A DNA stretch of 64,000 nt from Vibrio gelatinilyticus (lineage in GTDB: Bacteria; Pseudomonadota; Gammaproteobacteria; Enterobacterales; Vibrionaceae): positions 62,001 to 126,000 of the forward strand of contig NZ_JAJNNZ010000008.1 of assembly GCF_022836845.1 (NCBI RefSeq). The letters are read 5' to 3'. A program made the translations under genes and the position numbers. Shown piece after piece: positions 32,968-42,445 of this stretch. A model generated the notes under the pieces. It ran no database searches. It was not told the origin of the DNA and was given only the letters and a program-made list of their open reading frames with translations. Within the stretch, counting starts at the first letter, position 1. Every line of letters begins with the position of its first letter.

Positions 32968-34779
32968 ATGGAATCGAGTCCCAAAATATCCGAAATACCA
33001 CAGCCTCAAAGCTCAACATCCACTGCAAAAAGTAAAAATTTGGCGATCCTATTTGAGTTAGCGCAGTTCATTCGGCCATACAAATGGAAGGTCATTGCCG
33101 CACTGATCGCTCTGATCTTTACTGCTTCTCTGACCTTATCTGTTGGTCATGGCGTCAGGATATTAATTGACAACGGATTCTCTCAACAGTCGGTAGAGGA
33201 ACTTGGCAGCGCAATACAATTCATTTTAATAGTGACATTACTGATCTCTATTGGCACATTCTTTCGCTTCTATCTAGTTTCCTCCGTAGGTGAGCGAGTT
33301 AGCGCCGATATTCGTCTTGCTGTGTTTAATCACGTCATCACCTTGCACCCAAGCTATTTTGAGACCAATGGTAGTGGTGACATAATGTCGCGAATCACCA
33401 CCGATACGACGTTACTGCAAAGCATTATTGGCTCTTCATTTTCCATGGCGATGCGCAGCGCATTAATGTGCATTGGCGCTATTATCATGCTGTTTGCCAC
33501 TAACATTAAGCTGACTCTGATTGTATTGGCCTCGGTGCCCTTTATTCTCGTTCCGATACTGTTTTATGGACGTCGAGTAAGAGCACTGTCGCGCCAAAGC
33601 CAGGATTCAATGTCAGATGTTGGCAGCTACGCAGGCGAAGCCATAGAGCATATTAAAACAGTACAAAGCTACAGTCATGAGGCTCAAGAAAAAGCGTCAT
33701 TTTCCATTGAAGTAGAAAAAGCCTTCGACATTGGACGACGACGAGTAAAGCAACGTGCTATCTTGATTTCAGGTGTCATTGTTATCGTCTTTAGTGCGAT
33801 TGCTGGCATGCTCTGGGTTGGCGGAAGTGATGTTATTAATGGCACGATGTCCGCTGGAGACCTAGGTGCGTTTGTTTTCTTTGCCATCATGGTGGCTTCA
33901 TCACTCGCCACCATTTCCGAAGTACTTGGTGAATTACAACGCGCCGCTGGCGCAACAGAAAGGTTGATCGAAATCCTTCAAGTCAAAAGTCATATTATGG
34001 CTCCAGATCAGCACATCCGTTCTGCCAATGTGGAATCCGCTGAAGTGTGTTTTGATAACGTCACTTTTTACTATCCGTCTAGACCAGACCTGCCCGCCAC
34101 AGAGCAGCTCTGCCTTAAGGCCACGGAAGGCAAAGTCCTGGCGCTAGTTGGCCCTTCTGGAGCTGGAAAAACCACACTGTTTGAACTTCTGCAGCGCTTC
34201 TATGACCCGCAAGCAGGGAAAGTGACACTAGGTGGCATCGATATTCGCCAGTTTTCCCCTAACGATCTGCGTCAGCAAATGGCACTAGTGCCTCAGCAAC
34301 CCGCCCTATTTAGTCATGATGTATTTCACAACATTCGTTACGGCGATCCAATGGCTACCGACGAACAAGTCATTGAGGCTGCTAAAAAAGCACATGCCCA
34401 TGAGTTCATTTCTAACTTACCTCAGGGCTACAACAGTTTTTTAGGTGAAAAAGGGGTAAGACTGTCTGGTGGGCAACGTCAGCGCATCGCAATAGCCAGA
34501 GCCATTTTGAAAGATCCCAAAATACTGCTTCTTGATGAAGCGACAAGCGCCCTCGACAGTGAAAGTGAACATCACGTTCAACAAGCCCTTGAAGAGCTAA
34601 TGCGCGGCAGAACGACCCTCATCATTGCTCACCGCTTATCTACGATTCAACATGCGGATCAAATCGCCGTGTTAGAGCAAGGTAAACTGGTGGATATTGG
34701 CGATCACAAGTCACTCATGCAAAGCTGCGAGTTGTACCAACGTTTGGTCGACTTGCAATTTAAGCATATGAGCCCGTAA
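32968..34779 (+). CDS. ABC exporter, fused permease and ATPase (subfamily B)
   Basis: 603 residues. A six-helix export permease occupies about 30-345, and the ATPase follows with Walker A 'GPSGAGKTT', Q-loop 'VPQQPALFS', signature 'LSGGQRQRIAIARA', Walker B 'ILLLDEATSALD' and the H-loop 'IIAHRLSTI'. Half-transporters of this kind form homodimers and export lipids, drugs or peptides. Nothing nearby gives the substrate. It is a single gene with its own terminator. Confidence 0.9.
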   Translation: MESSPKISEIPQPQSSTSTAKSKNLAILFELAQFIRPYKWKVIAALIALIFTASLTLSVGHGVRILIDNGFSQQSVEELGSAIQFILIVTLLISIGTFFRFYLVSSVGERVSADIRLAVFNHVITLHPSYFETNGSGDIMSRITTDTTLLQSIIGSSFSMAMRSALMCIGAIIMLFATNIKLTLIVLASVPFILVPILFYGRRVRALSRQSQDSMSDVGSYAGEAIEHIKTVQSYSHEAQEKASFSIEVEKAFDIGRRRVKQRAILISGVIVIVFSAIAGMLWVGGSDVINGTMSAGDLGAFVFFAIMVASSLATISEVLGELQRAAGATERLIEILQVKSHIMAPDQHIRSANVESAEVCFDNVTFYYPSRPDLPATEQLCLKATEGKVLALVGPSGAGKTTLFELLQRFYDPQAGKVTLGGIDIRQFSPNDLRQQMALVPQQPALFSHDVFHNIRYGDPMATDEQVIEAAKKAHAHEFISNLPQGYNSFLGEKGVRLSGGQRQRIAIARAILKDPKILLLDEATSALDSESEHHVQQALEELMRGRTTLIIAHRLSTIQHADQIAVLEQGKLVDIGDHKSLMQSCELYQRLVDLQFKHMSP

Positions 34780-34819
34780 GCCAAACCACAAACTAGTAAA
34801 GACAGCGAGTTATAACTAA

Positions 34820-34860
34820 AAAGGCTTTTACTCCTTCAAGTTGAAAGTGTAAAAGCCTTT
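34820..34860 (+). terminator. terminator after the ABC exporter
   Basis: AAAGGCTTTTAC / GTAAAAGCCTTT, a perfect 12-bp stem, between the convergent ABC exporter and YbaK-like genes; it may serve both. Confidence 0.8.
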
Positions 34861-34886
34861 AGCTATCGGTTGCAGATGGAAATGCA

Positions 34887-35366
34887 TTAATGGAATATTT
34901 GGCTGCTAAATCTAAAGCATTTACTCTCCCCCATTAACTCTTTAAACGCATTTCTATCTAACTTAAGCAGGGTCTCGTGGTCACCTGCTTCTATGTAAAC
35001 ATAATCAAGATGAGTCAGCATCTCATCGCATACTGTAGACATGTGGTAAGCACTGCCAATAGGTGGCACCGCACCATGATCGCAATCACCAAACATCTGA
35101 TAAACTTGCTGCTCTTTAACGAGATGGAAACTTGCATTGAGTTCGTCATTAACCCTAGACAAACTAATCTTGTTATTCGCTGGCAATACAGCCATAACAT
35201 GGCGCCCTTCATGGTCTTCAAGTACCACGCCTTTTGCGAGGCTGACCAATGGCACGCCAGCAGTCACGCCACTGTGCATCGAGCTATGACTATGGTTATG
35301 TTGTACGGTCTGAAACTGTATATCATGACTATGTAAGTATCGGTCTAGTCGGGTTGCAATAGTCAT
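34887..35366 (-). CDS. YbaK/EbsC-family aminoacyl-tRNA deacylase
   Basis: 159 residues from the ATG at 35366, which has GGAGG six bases upstream; the longer frame adds nine unlike residues. The YbaK fold is marked by 'SMHSGVTAGVPLVSLAKGVVLED', 'VLPANNKISLSRVN' with the catalytic lysine region, and 'GAVPPIGSAYHM' with the conserved Gly-x-Pro-Pro. Such proteins clear mischarged tRNAs (Cys-tRNAPro, Ala-tRNAPro and others). Confidence 0.8.
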   Translation of the reverse strand: MTIATRLDRYLHSHDIQFQTVQHNHSHSSMHSGVTAGVPLVSLAKGVVLEDHEGRHVMAVLPANNKISLSRVNDELNASFHLVKEQQVYQMFGDCDHGAVPPIGSAYHMSTVCDEMLTHLDYVYIEAGDHETLLKLDRNAFKELMGESKCFRFSSQIFH

Positions 35367-35439
35367 ACAAACCTCCGTATCTCTAGGACCCATTATGAGT
35401 ATAGAAATAATCTCGAGAGCCGACCAACTGTGAGCGGCA

Positions 35440-36330
35440 CTATTTGGGAGAAAGTTGATTTACGTTCGCCAAAGCCAGCCCCATATTGTAGCCATCGTGC
35501 AATTTAGTTTGGTCTGTAGTCAGACGCCCCACGGCAAAATGTTTCGGTGGAGCGATAACGTTAACTTTACAATCTAAAGGGGGGTTACTGATAAAATCGA
35601 TCGCAGAATTATAGCGCTCTGCGCGTTCTAGCATAGCTTGGGCCAAGTGGGGTTGTTCTTTAAATGCCCTTCTTATCAGCCACGGCGCTTTGGTGACCTT
35701 TTTGCGATAACCCAAAGGTCGAGAAAGAATCACCGTAATTTCATTAGCTCCCATCTCGTACGCTTTGCACACAGGGATGGAATCGGCGATACCACCATCA
35801 GTCATGGCAATATTATCGAGAACTGGATAGTCACGATAAGCTATCGGTACTGAGCATGATGCCTTTAAGGCTTGTTCAATATTTTCCGAGTTGGCATGAA
35901 TGTAAGCGGCCCGACCCGATTCAATCTCTGTCGTGACGATATAAAAGGGCATTGACTGAGCAGTAAAAGCGTCCATATCGAATCGATGCTCCTGCGCCAA
36001 TATGTCCCATAACCAATCAAGGTCGAGCCAATGCCCCCCCATCGCAAAACGCCTAAAGTTAATAAACTTAGGGGAACACGAATAGTGAGTAATAATGTCG
36101 TAAGTTCGTTCTCGTTGATTGGCGAGCCAAGAAGCTAGACTCGTCGAGCCAGAAGAGACGCCAATACAGAAATCAAATGGCCGATAGTGACGATCAATAA
36201 AACCGTCAAGCACGCCCGCTGAAAAAATACCACGCATTGCGCCACCTTCGACCACTAGTGCATGCTTTCTGTGCGAGGTGTCTTCAGCAACCATCTGTGC
36301 GCTCTCATCGGCTTGTTTATTAGAATTCAT
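35440..36330 (-). CDS. patatin-like phospholipase (YjjU/RssA type)
   Basis: 296 residues. Oxyanion loop 'EGGAMRGIFSAGVLDGF', nucleophile motif 'GVSSGS' and the dyad aspartate in 'TDGGIADSIPVCKAYEMGA' are complete, so the enzyme should be active. No signal peptide, so it probably acts in the cytoplasm or at the inner membrane. AAGAAG precedes the ATG. No secretion genes nearby suggest a virulence role. Confidence 0.85.
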   Translation of the reverse strand: MNSNKQADESAQMVAEDTSHRKHALVVEGGAMRGIFSAGVLDGFIDRHYRPFDFCIGVSSGSTSLASWLANQRERTYDIITHYSCSPKFINFRRFAMGGHWLDLDWLWDILAQEHRFDMDAFTAQSMPFYIVTTEIESGRAAYIHANSENIEQALKASCSVPIAYRDYPVLDNIAMTDGGIADSIPVCKAYEMGANEITVILSRPLGYRKKVTKAPWLIRRAFKEQPHLAQAMLERAERYNSAIDFISNPPLDCKVNVIAPPKHFAVGRLTTDQTKLHDGYNMGLALANVNQLSPK

Positions 36331-36428
36331 CTTCTTGGGTTAAAAATGTGATTTAATACAATTATTAAGCCTTGAATTAAAAAATACAAATGGCTTGCTA
36401 ACGTCCCTTTAATGATTAGAGCGTGTGA

Positions 36429-36457
36429 AAAAGTCAGGCGTGACTCGCCAGACTTTT
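36429..36457 (-). terminator. terminator after the serA-like gene
   Basis: AAAAGTC-A-GGCG / CGCC-A-GACTTTT with a five-base loop and a T-run on the minus strand, 28 bp beyond the stop. Confidence 0.75.
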
Positions 36458-36485
36458 ACATTGCGGAAATCGTTATAATGACTCA

Positions 36486-37655
36486 CTACAACGCTCGAAC
36501 ATTAAAGACATGTTCAACTTCACTGAGAGCAAATAGTAACTCTGCCGTTGGTTCTTGCTCGACATCCAATATCGTGTAGGCCACTTCATTTCGACTCTTA
36601 TTGAGCATATCGAGCACATTAATATCGAGATCTGCCAACATCGACAATACGTGCCCAAGTACTTTGGGTACATTGTCATTTGCAAAGGTGATTCGATACC
36701 CTTCTGTTCGTTCGAGTTTTATCCTTGGAAAATTGACAGAATTGACGATGTTGCCATTTTCAATAAAATCAATAAGTTGCTGAGCACCCATTACTGCACA
36801 ATTTTCTTCAGCCTCGGAAGTAGAAGCGCCGATATGAGGCATCAATATCACATTGTCACGCCCAATAAGAGAAGGTGTAGGAAAGTCCGAAATATACTGG
36901 CTAAGTTGACCATTCTCAAGAGCAGTGATGGCGGCATCTGTATCGACAATCTCTTTACGAGCGAAATTTAATAACACTAGCCCTTTCTTCGCAGAACCCA
37001 ACACCTCGGAATTGATCATTCCTTTGGTCGTTTCCAGCGCGGGTACATGTACAGTCACGAAGTCGCATTTCGCGACTAAGGATTGAAGGTTCTCTGCACG
37101 CTCAATGTCACTTGATAGTCGCCACGCAGCTTCAACACTTAACGCAGAGTCAAATCCGATCACATTCATACCCAGATCAATTGCAGTATTTGCGACTAAT
37201 GCTCCAATTGCGCCTAAACCTACAACGCCAAGGGTTTTACCGCGGATCTCAGATCCCGAAAAGCGCTTTTTCTCTTTTTCAAGCAGTTTATCCATCTCGC
37301 CAGCATCTGATATTTGTGTCAGACTGTCTGCGTAAGTGAGGCCGCCTTTAATGTCCCTTGATGCCAACAATAACCCGGTCAATACCAACTCTTTAACCGC
37401 ATTTGCGTTGGCCCCTGGTGTATTAAACACCACAATGCCTTTCTCGATACATTTATCAATGGGAATGTTATTAACGCCTGCCCCACAGCGAGCAATCGCT
37501 TTTACACTGTCTGCAATTGGTTCATCGTGCAATTTTTGACTACGCAGTAAAATGGCGTCTGGATGACTGCATTCACTGGACACTTCATATTGATCTCGGG
37601 GAAATATATCAAGCCCTTTCGCAGAAATTGCATTGTAGGTTTTAATGAGTTTCAT
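36486..37655 (-). CDS. serA: D-3-phosphoglycerate dehydrogenase-like enzyme with ACT domain
   Basis: 389 residues. The NAD-binding core has 'GKTLGVVGLGAIGALVA' (Rossmann glycines) and substrate residues in 'RCGAGVNNIP'. A catalytic arginine lies around 'LLNFARKEIVD', a glutamate comes later, and the histidine is in 'ILMPHIGASTSEAEENC'. The C-terminal 70 residues read as a short ACT domain ('GHVLSMLADLDINVLDMLNKSRNEVAYTILDVE'). It catalyses the first step of serine synthesis, and SerA enzymes also reduce 2-oxoglutarate to 2-hydroxyglutarate. The neighbours serC and L-2-hydroxyglutarate oxidase fit both reactions. It may be a second copy, as vibrios usually have serA elsewhere. Confidence 0.8.
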   Translation of the reverse strand: MKLIKTYNAISAKGLDIFPRDQYEVSSECSHPDAILLRSQKLHDEPIADSVKAIARCGAGVNNIPIDKCIEKGIVVFNTPGANANAVKELVLTGLLLASRDIKGGLTYADSLTQISDAGEMDKLLEKEKKRFSGSEIRGKTLGVVGLGAIGALVANTAIDLGMNVIGFDSALSVEAAWRLSSDIERAENLQSLVAKCDFVTVHVPALETTKGMINSEVLGSAKKGLVLLNFARKEIVDTDAAITALENGQLSQYISDFPTPSLIGRDNVILMPHIGASTSEAEENCAVMGAQQLIDFIENGNIVNSVNFPRIKLERTEGYRITFANDNVPKVLGHVLSMLADLDINVLDMLNKSRNEVAYTILDVEQEPTAELLFALSEVEHVFNVRAL

Positions 37656-37752
37656 CGTGTCGTTTCACCTTAAGTTGAAAATCCTTTTCTACTTCTCAGT
37701 CACTTCACCTGTCCCACTACTGACCATTACTTATTGTTGCGCCAGAGACAAC

Positions 37753-37777
37753 AAAGCACCTGACAAGCAGGTGCTTT
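37753..37777 (-). terminator. terminator hairpin between serC and serA
   Basis: AAAGCACCTG-ACAAG-CAGGTGCTTT, a perfect 10-bp stem just past the serC stop, so serA probably also has its own promoter in 37656-37750. Confidence 0.75.
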
Positions 37778-37781
37778 GAAT

Positions 37782-38897
37782 TTATTTAGTGACTTGTGCA
37801 TAAGCCCAATCGAGCCAGGGCAATAAATTTTCTAAGTCTATCGACTCAACCGTTGCTCCAGCCCAAATACGCAGCCCTGCAGGAGCATCTCGATAGGCTC
37901 CAATATCAAAAGCAACGTTTTCGTCATCGAGCAGTTTAATCAATGCTTTTACCTGCTCGTCGGTTGCGTCTAAAGTCAAACAAACGCTCGTGTTAGAGCG
38001 TTCATTTTTATTTTTCGCTAAGAAATGAATCCAATCTCTCGACTCTACGAAGTTCGTCAGTACAGTAAGATTATTGAATGATTTCTCAATAGATGCTTCT
38101 ACACCACCGATTTTCTCAACCCAATCTAACGCATCAAGATAATCAGCCACACACAACATGGAAGGTGTGTTAATGGTTGCACCTTTAAAGATGCCTTCGA
38201 TCAGCTTTCCACCTTTGGTCATACGAAATATTTTTGGCAAAGGCCATGGCGGTGTATACGACTCCAGTCGCTTAACCGCACTTGGGCTTAATACTAAGAC
38301 ACCATGAGCTCCCTCGCCTCCCAATACCTTTTGCCAACTAAATGTTATGACATCCAGCTTTTCCCACGGCATGGGCATAGCAAAAACGGCTGAAGTTGCA
38401 TCACAAATGGTTAAACCTTGACGTTGTTCACTGATCCAGTCACCATCCGGTACTTTCACGCCCGAGGTAGTACCATTCCAAGTAAACACCATATCGTGAT
38501 TTGGATTGGCTAGACTAAAATCGGGCAACTCACCATACGGTGCAGGGTAAGAATTCACATTTTGCAATTTAAGCTGTTTAACAATATCCGTTAACCAACC
38601 CGAACCAAACGACTCCCAATGGAAGACATCAACGGCACGCTCACCGAGTGCCGACCACATAAACATTTCCATTGCACCTGTATCAGATGCGGGCACGATT
38701 CCGACTCGGTAGTCATCTGGGATACCCAACAATGCTTTGGTTTTTTCTATCGATTGCGCTAGAGCCGCTTTGCCAATACTACTGCGATGTGAACGCCCTA
38801 ACGTCGATATATCCAACTGGTTAATATCGTAACCTGGACGTTTAGAGCATGGTCCCGATGAAAAGTTGGGGTTTTGGGGTTTAACTTGTGGTTTCAT
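37782..38897 (-). CDS. serC: phosphoserine aminotransferase (short, SerC type 2)
   Basis: 371 residues, PLP enzyme of class V aminotransferases. '[16 protein letters not shown]' opens the family and '[13 protein letters not shown]' is the substrate loop. '[11 protein letters not shown]' and '[15 protein letters not shown]' hold the PLP lysine. The sequence looks like the type found in alphaproteobacteria and some archaea rather than the E. coli SerC type, which suggests the cluster was acquired. GGGAGG precedes the ATG. It transfers the amino group from glutamate to 3-phosphohydroxypyruvate, giving 2-oxoglutarate. Confidence 0.85.
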   Translation of the reverse strand: MKPQVKPQNPNFSSGPCSKRPGYDINQLDISTLGRSHRSSIGKAALAQSIEKTKALLGIPDDYRVGIVPASDTGAMEMFMWSALGERAVDVFHWESFGSGWLTDIVKQLKLQNVNSYPAPYGELPDFSLANPNHDMVFTWNGTTSGVKVPDGDWISEQRQGLTICDATSAVFAMPMPWEKLDVITFSWQKVLGGEGAHGVLVLSPSAVKRLESYTPPWPLPKIFRMTKGGKLIEGIFKGATINTPSMLCVADYLDALDWVEKIGGVEASIEKSFNNLTVLTNFVESRDWIHFLAKNKNERSNTSVCLTLDATDEQVKALIKLLDDENVAFDIGAYRDAPAGLRIWAGATVESIDLENLLPWLDWAYAQVTK

Positions 38898-39086
38898 AAG
38901 CCTCCCTGCCTAGAAGTAAAAACTAATTCTGAATATATATTCAAAATCATCTCAATAAAGCGCCCCTACTTGCAATACAAATCGTACTATTCTTTTAAAA
39001 TTGGGAGCTGCAGTAAATTGAACATGTTCGCTAAAACGACGACGGTTCGACATTTTGGAAAAGAGCTCTCGCAACACAATGGCAGC

Positions 39087-40325
39087 TTACTTGTCCAATT
39101 GGCACTTTATCTCTACTTTGTTGCAAATATATTCACCTATGGGGATGGCAGATGTCGCTGCCGGCGAGGGGGCATTACAAAGATGCAAACTACGAGGCGT
39201 TTCCTCAAATAAAAAGTCATGGACCAAGTTACCATCTTTTAGTACAGCTTGAGCTCGAATCCCCGCAGGGTGAGGTTGCAGATCTTTTCTTTTTATTGCA
39301 CGGCAGTATTTGTTTACTTGCTTTAAATAACCCGCTTTAAAGATGGAGCCTTTTAACTCTCCTAAAGCCACTTTTAGGTGAGTAAACGTCGCAATCCAAA
39401 AACCTACGAACCCTAGCATTTCAAACGTATCTCGCAAACTAAAGTTGACTCGACCATACCCTTCTCTTTTCCAGCCTTGAACGGCATTAGGTCCAACGGT
39501 GACAAACCCGCCAATCATGCGCGTAAGATGTATCCCTAGAAACGGTAGTTCAGGGTCAGGGATAGGGTAGATCAGATGGGTTACTACATCATTATGCTCT
39601 TTGGGCAATCGATAATACTCTCCACGATACGGAATTATTTGAAAACGTCGTTTAATACCTTGCATGCGAACAACGCGATCGGCCATCAAACCGCTGCATG
39701 TGACGACTTGATGTGAGGTAATGGTCACGTTTCCTTGTGATGAGCGTCCAGACAAAATCACTCGCTCGGGCAACTCTTCAATGCCAACTAATTCCGTTTC
39801 CAATCGAATCTGCCCCCCGATACGCTCAAACTCCGTTGCCATTTTTTGTGTGATCTTTCCATAGTCGACAATGCTTGTCGACTTTACCAACATAGCGCCC
39901 AACCCCTGGACGTTTGGCTCTAAATGTTGCAGCTCAGAGCTTGTCAACAACTGGACATCAATCTGATTGGTCAAACAGCGTTCGAACAGTGAATTCATTC
40001 GCTTGAGTTCAAGTCGATTAGTCGCTACGAGCAATTTACCGCAATTTTCATAAGCGATATCATGACGCTTGCAAAACTCAAGTGTCGCTTTCGCTCCACG
40101 TTTGCAAAATTCGGCTTTAAGACTCCCTGGTGGGTAATAGACACCCGCATGAACCACACCACTATTATGTCCAGTTTGATGCATAGCCAAGCTCGATTCC
40201 TTTTCAATCAAAAGTATCGACTTGTTCGGAAATCGTTGCTTTAATTGCCAAGCGGTGGAGGTACCCACAATGCCACCACCGACCACGACCACGTCAAATT
40301 TTACCGGTTCTGTTTTTTCGCTCAT
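39087..40325 (-). CDS. lhgO: L-2-hydroxyglutarate oxidase
   Basis: 412 residues. FAD-binding start 'VDVVVVGGGIVGTSTAWQL'-like ('FDVVVVGGGIVGTSTAWQ'), 'HQTGHNSGVVHAGVYYPPGSLKA' diagnostic of LhgO/YgaF, 'GRVNFSLRDTFEMLGF' and the final 'LHLCNAPSPAATSAIPIGEYI'. It oxidises L-2-hydroxyglutarate to 2-oxoglutarate, feeding electrons to the quinone pool. It is upstream of serC on the same strand. The pairing suggests removal of 2-hydroxyglutarate made by SerA, or use of it to supply 2-oxoglutarate; this is inference, and SerA side products are usually described as the D-isomer. Confidence 0.85.
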   Translation of the reverse strand: MSEKTEPVKFDVVVVGGGIVGTSTAWQLKQRFPNKSILLIEKESSLAMHQTGHNSGVVHAGVYYPPGSLKAEFCKRGAKATLEFCKRHDIAYENCGKLLVATNRLELKRMNSLFERCLTNQIDVQLLTSSELQHLEPNVQGLGAMLVKSTSIVDYGKITQKMATEFERIGGQIRLETELVGIEELPERVILSGRSSQGNVTITSHQVVTCSGLMADRVVRMQGIKRRFQIIPYRGEYYRLPKEHNDVVTHLIYPIPDPELPFLGIHLTRMIGGFVTVGPNAVQGWKREGYGRVNFSLRDTFEMLGFVGFWIATFTHLKVALGELKGSIFKAGYLKQVNKYCRAIKRKDLQPHPAGIRAQAVLKDGNLVHDFLFEETPRSLHLCNAPSPAATSAIPIGEYICNKVEIKCQLDK

Positions 40326-40629
40326 GCACCTTCACCCATTGCCACTAAAGATCACTACGTCTTAAACTCACCAATTTGTGTCAGTTCCATTGCCATTCGC
40401 TACACTCGGTGCTGCAGTACACAAATCAAACCGTTTTCTCTTAATCATTCAAGCCCTTTCGTCGCCTTTAAATAGTGGTAGTCAGACGCAACATGTGTCT
40501 CGAGATTCCCTCCTTGGGCTCATGTTGACACTGAAATATTGCCAATTAACAGCAAAACCAACAAAAATACTGGACAAATAAACAGTGGTTACTACACTGT
40601 TTTTATATACAGAAAATTGAGGTGGTGTT

Positions 40630-40818
40630 ATGTTGCATGAAAGATTAGAACGCATTAACCGTCTTCGCAAAGAAGCATTATCAAATCCTGATTTCGTTGA
40701 ATCAGCCAGGGCTCACGAAAAAGCCATACAGCAGCTTGACGAGCCAATGCGTGTTCCTAAAAATAAGAAGTTACGCAGTTTGTCTGACATCTATAGCCAA
40801 TATCATTCCCCTGTCTAG
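40630..40818 (+). CDS. small conserved-looking basic protein, 62 residues
   Basis: 'MLHERLERINRLRKEALSNPD' begins a helical, highly charged protein ending 'LRSLSDIYSQYHSPV'. GAGGTGG sits before the ATG at 40630. No signal or membrane segment. Function unknown; possibly a small regulator or binding protein. It has its own gap on both sides. Confidence 0.6.
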   Translation: MLHERLERINRLRKEALSNPDFVESARAHEKAIQQLDEPMRVPKNKKLRSLSDIYSQYHSPV

Positions 40819-41354
40819 ATGTCAGTTTAATAAGATGGCGGTAACGTTACCTACGCTGGTTTCAATCTACTGAGACGTCAAGTGATGTAAAAATCATTCC
40901 ACAGAATCCCGCCAATGGATGTCTCTGAGTATTTGTTACCGGCTTTGTGGTTACCGACCTATTGCTTGTTAAATGGCATTTCATTTGTCTAGCTGAGCTT
41001 CTACTTACAAAATCGTACCTACTTCCGCATTTAGGCACCTTCCGTAAGGAAGCGTTGTGAGTAAGGTCACACTTTCTTGCCTCTATATTCTCTTTATCAC
41101 CAACTTCCCCCTCTTTAATAACCAAAAATTATAAATTATTCTAATATTAAACATATTAAGGTGTCATTGGGTTGTCGGCGTTCAATAATGAAGTGGAATT
41201 CACCAAAACTTACACAATAGCAGTATTTAACACCGCAATATTTCGTGCAAATTGCCACCAGATGCCTTCAAAACTGGCAATAAGTAGCATCTCGTTTCGT
41301 GATTGTCCTTAAGTTTTATATAATTGTTTACGAATTTTTTCATGGAAGGATATT
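40819..41354. other. gene-free region before proX
   Basis: About 535 bp with no credible gene. It has a GTAACGTTAC palindrome at 40841-40850 and an AT-rich stretch at 41125-41160 that may hold promoters of the osmolyte transporter. No repeat found. Confidence 0.4.
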
Positions 41355-42365
41355 ATGAAACCAATTTTCAAAGGCATTTTGTACTCATCTTTATTACTCT
41401 CTGCGAGTGTTCCAATCGCTTCTGCTAGCGAATGTGGCACTGTCACTATTGCTGACATGAACTGGAACTCAGCAACCGTTATCGCCAACATTGATAAGTT
41501 TATCCTTGAACACGGCTTCGACTGTGATGCCGAGCTTGTTCCTGGTGATACGATGCCTACTGGCGCATCAATGATGTCGAAAGGCCAACCTGACATTGCT
41601 CCAGAATTCTGGAGTAACTCAATGAAAGACGCTTTAGACCAGGGTGTCAAAGACGGCCAAATCCAATACGCAGGTACCACACTGACTAACGGTGGTGAGG
41701 AAGGTTTCTGGGTTCCAGCATACATGGTTGAGAAAGACCCATCTCTTGCAACCATTGAAGGCGTGATTGCCAATGCTAAACTCTTTAAACACCCTGAAGA
41801 TCCTGAAAAGTCAGCGTTCTATTCTTGCCCGGCTGGCTGGAACTGTCAGATCTCAGCTGGCAATCTGGTGCGTGCACTAGGTCTTGATAACTCAGGCTTC
41901 GACGTTATCGATCCAGGGTCAGGTGCGGGCTTGTCTGGCTCAATCGCTAAAGCGTATGAGCGTAACGAAGCCTGGTTAGGTTACTACTGGGCGCCAACAG
42001 CCGTTTTGGGTAAATACAAAATGGTTAAAGTGGATTTTGGTAGTGGCGTAGACGAGAAGCATTTTCAAGAGTGTGTAACTCAAGAAACTTGTCTAGAGCC
42101 AAAAGCGACAATGTATCCGCCATCACCTGTAGAAACAGTCGTAACAAGTGAATTTGCAGCACGATCTGCAGACGCTATGGCGTATTTCTCAAAACGTGAA
42201 TTTACTAATGCACAAATGAATGAACTCTTAGCTTGGATGGAAGACGAGCAAGCTGACGGTGAATTTGCTGCTGAGCATTTCATGACCGAGTATAAACAAA
42301 CTTGGGCAAACTGGTTGCCAGCAGACGTTGCACAGAAAGTACAGAAAGCAATCGACGAATTATAA
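41355..42365 (+). CDS. proX: glycine betaine/proline-type ABC substrate-binding protein
   Basis: 336-residue periplasmic binding protein with signal peptide ('YSSLLLSASVPIASAS'). It reads like the ProX/OpuAC type 2 binding fold: 'VTIADMNWNSATVIANIDKFIL' and 'GDTMPTGASMMSKGQPDIAPEFW', with tryptophans able to form the aromatic cage for quaternary ammonium groups, later 'GYYWAPTAVLGKY'. It is first in the order X-W-V, with a terminator-like hairpin behind it, as is common when the binding protein is made in excess. Glycine betaine, proline or choline are possible ligands. Confidence 0.88.
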   Translation: MKPIFKGILYSSLLLSASVPIASASECGTVTIADMNWNSATVIANIDKFILEHGFDCDAELVPGDTMPTGASMMSKGQPDIAPEFWSNSMKDALDQGVKDGQIQYAGTTLTNGGEEGFWVPAYMVEKDPSLATIEGVIANAKLFKHPEDPEKSAFYSCPAGWNCQISAGNLVRALGLDNSGFDVIDPGSGAGLSGSIAKAYERNEAWLGYYWAPTAVLGKYKMVKVDFGSGVDEKHFQECVTQETCLEPKATMYPPSPVETVVTSEFAARSADAMAYFSKREFTNAQMNELLAWMEDEQADGEFAAEHFMTEYKQTWANWLPADVAQKVQKAIDEL

Positions 42366-42375
42366 AAACGATATT

Positions 42376-42401
42376 AGCCCAGCACCTCGCTGGGCTTTTT
42401 T
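42376..42401 (+). terminator. partial terminator between proX and proW
   Basis: AGCCCAGC-ACCTC-GCTGGGCT followed by five T, 11 bp after the proX stop. It would lower expression of the permease and ATPase relative to the binding protein. Confidence 0.8.
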
Positions 42402-42445
42402 GATCCCCATTTGATCATACAAATTTTTGGCACAAGGAAAGTAAC

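Noticed and set aside
40862..41125. 87-codon minus-strand frame before proX
   Set aside because: No Shine-Dalgarno, no family and unlikely composition.
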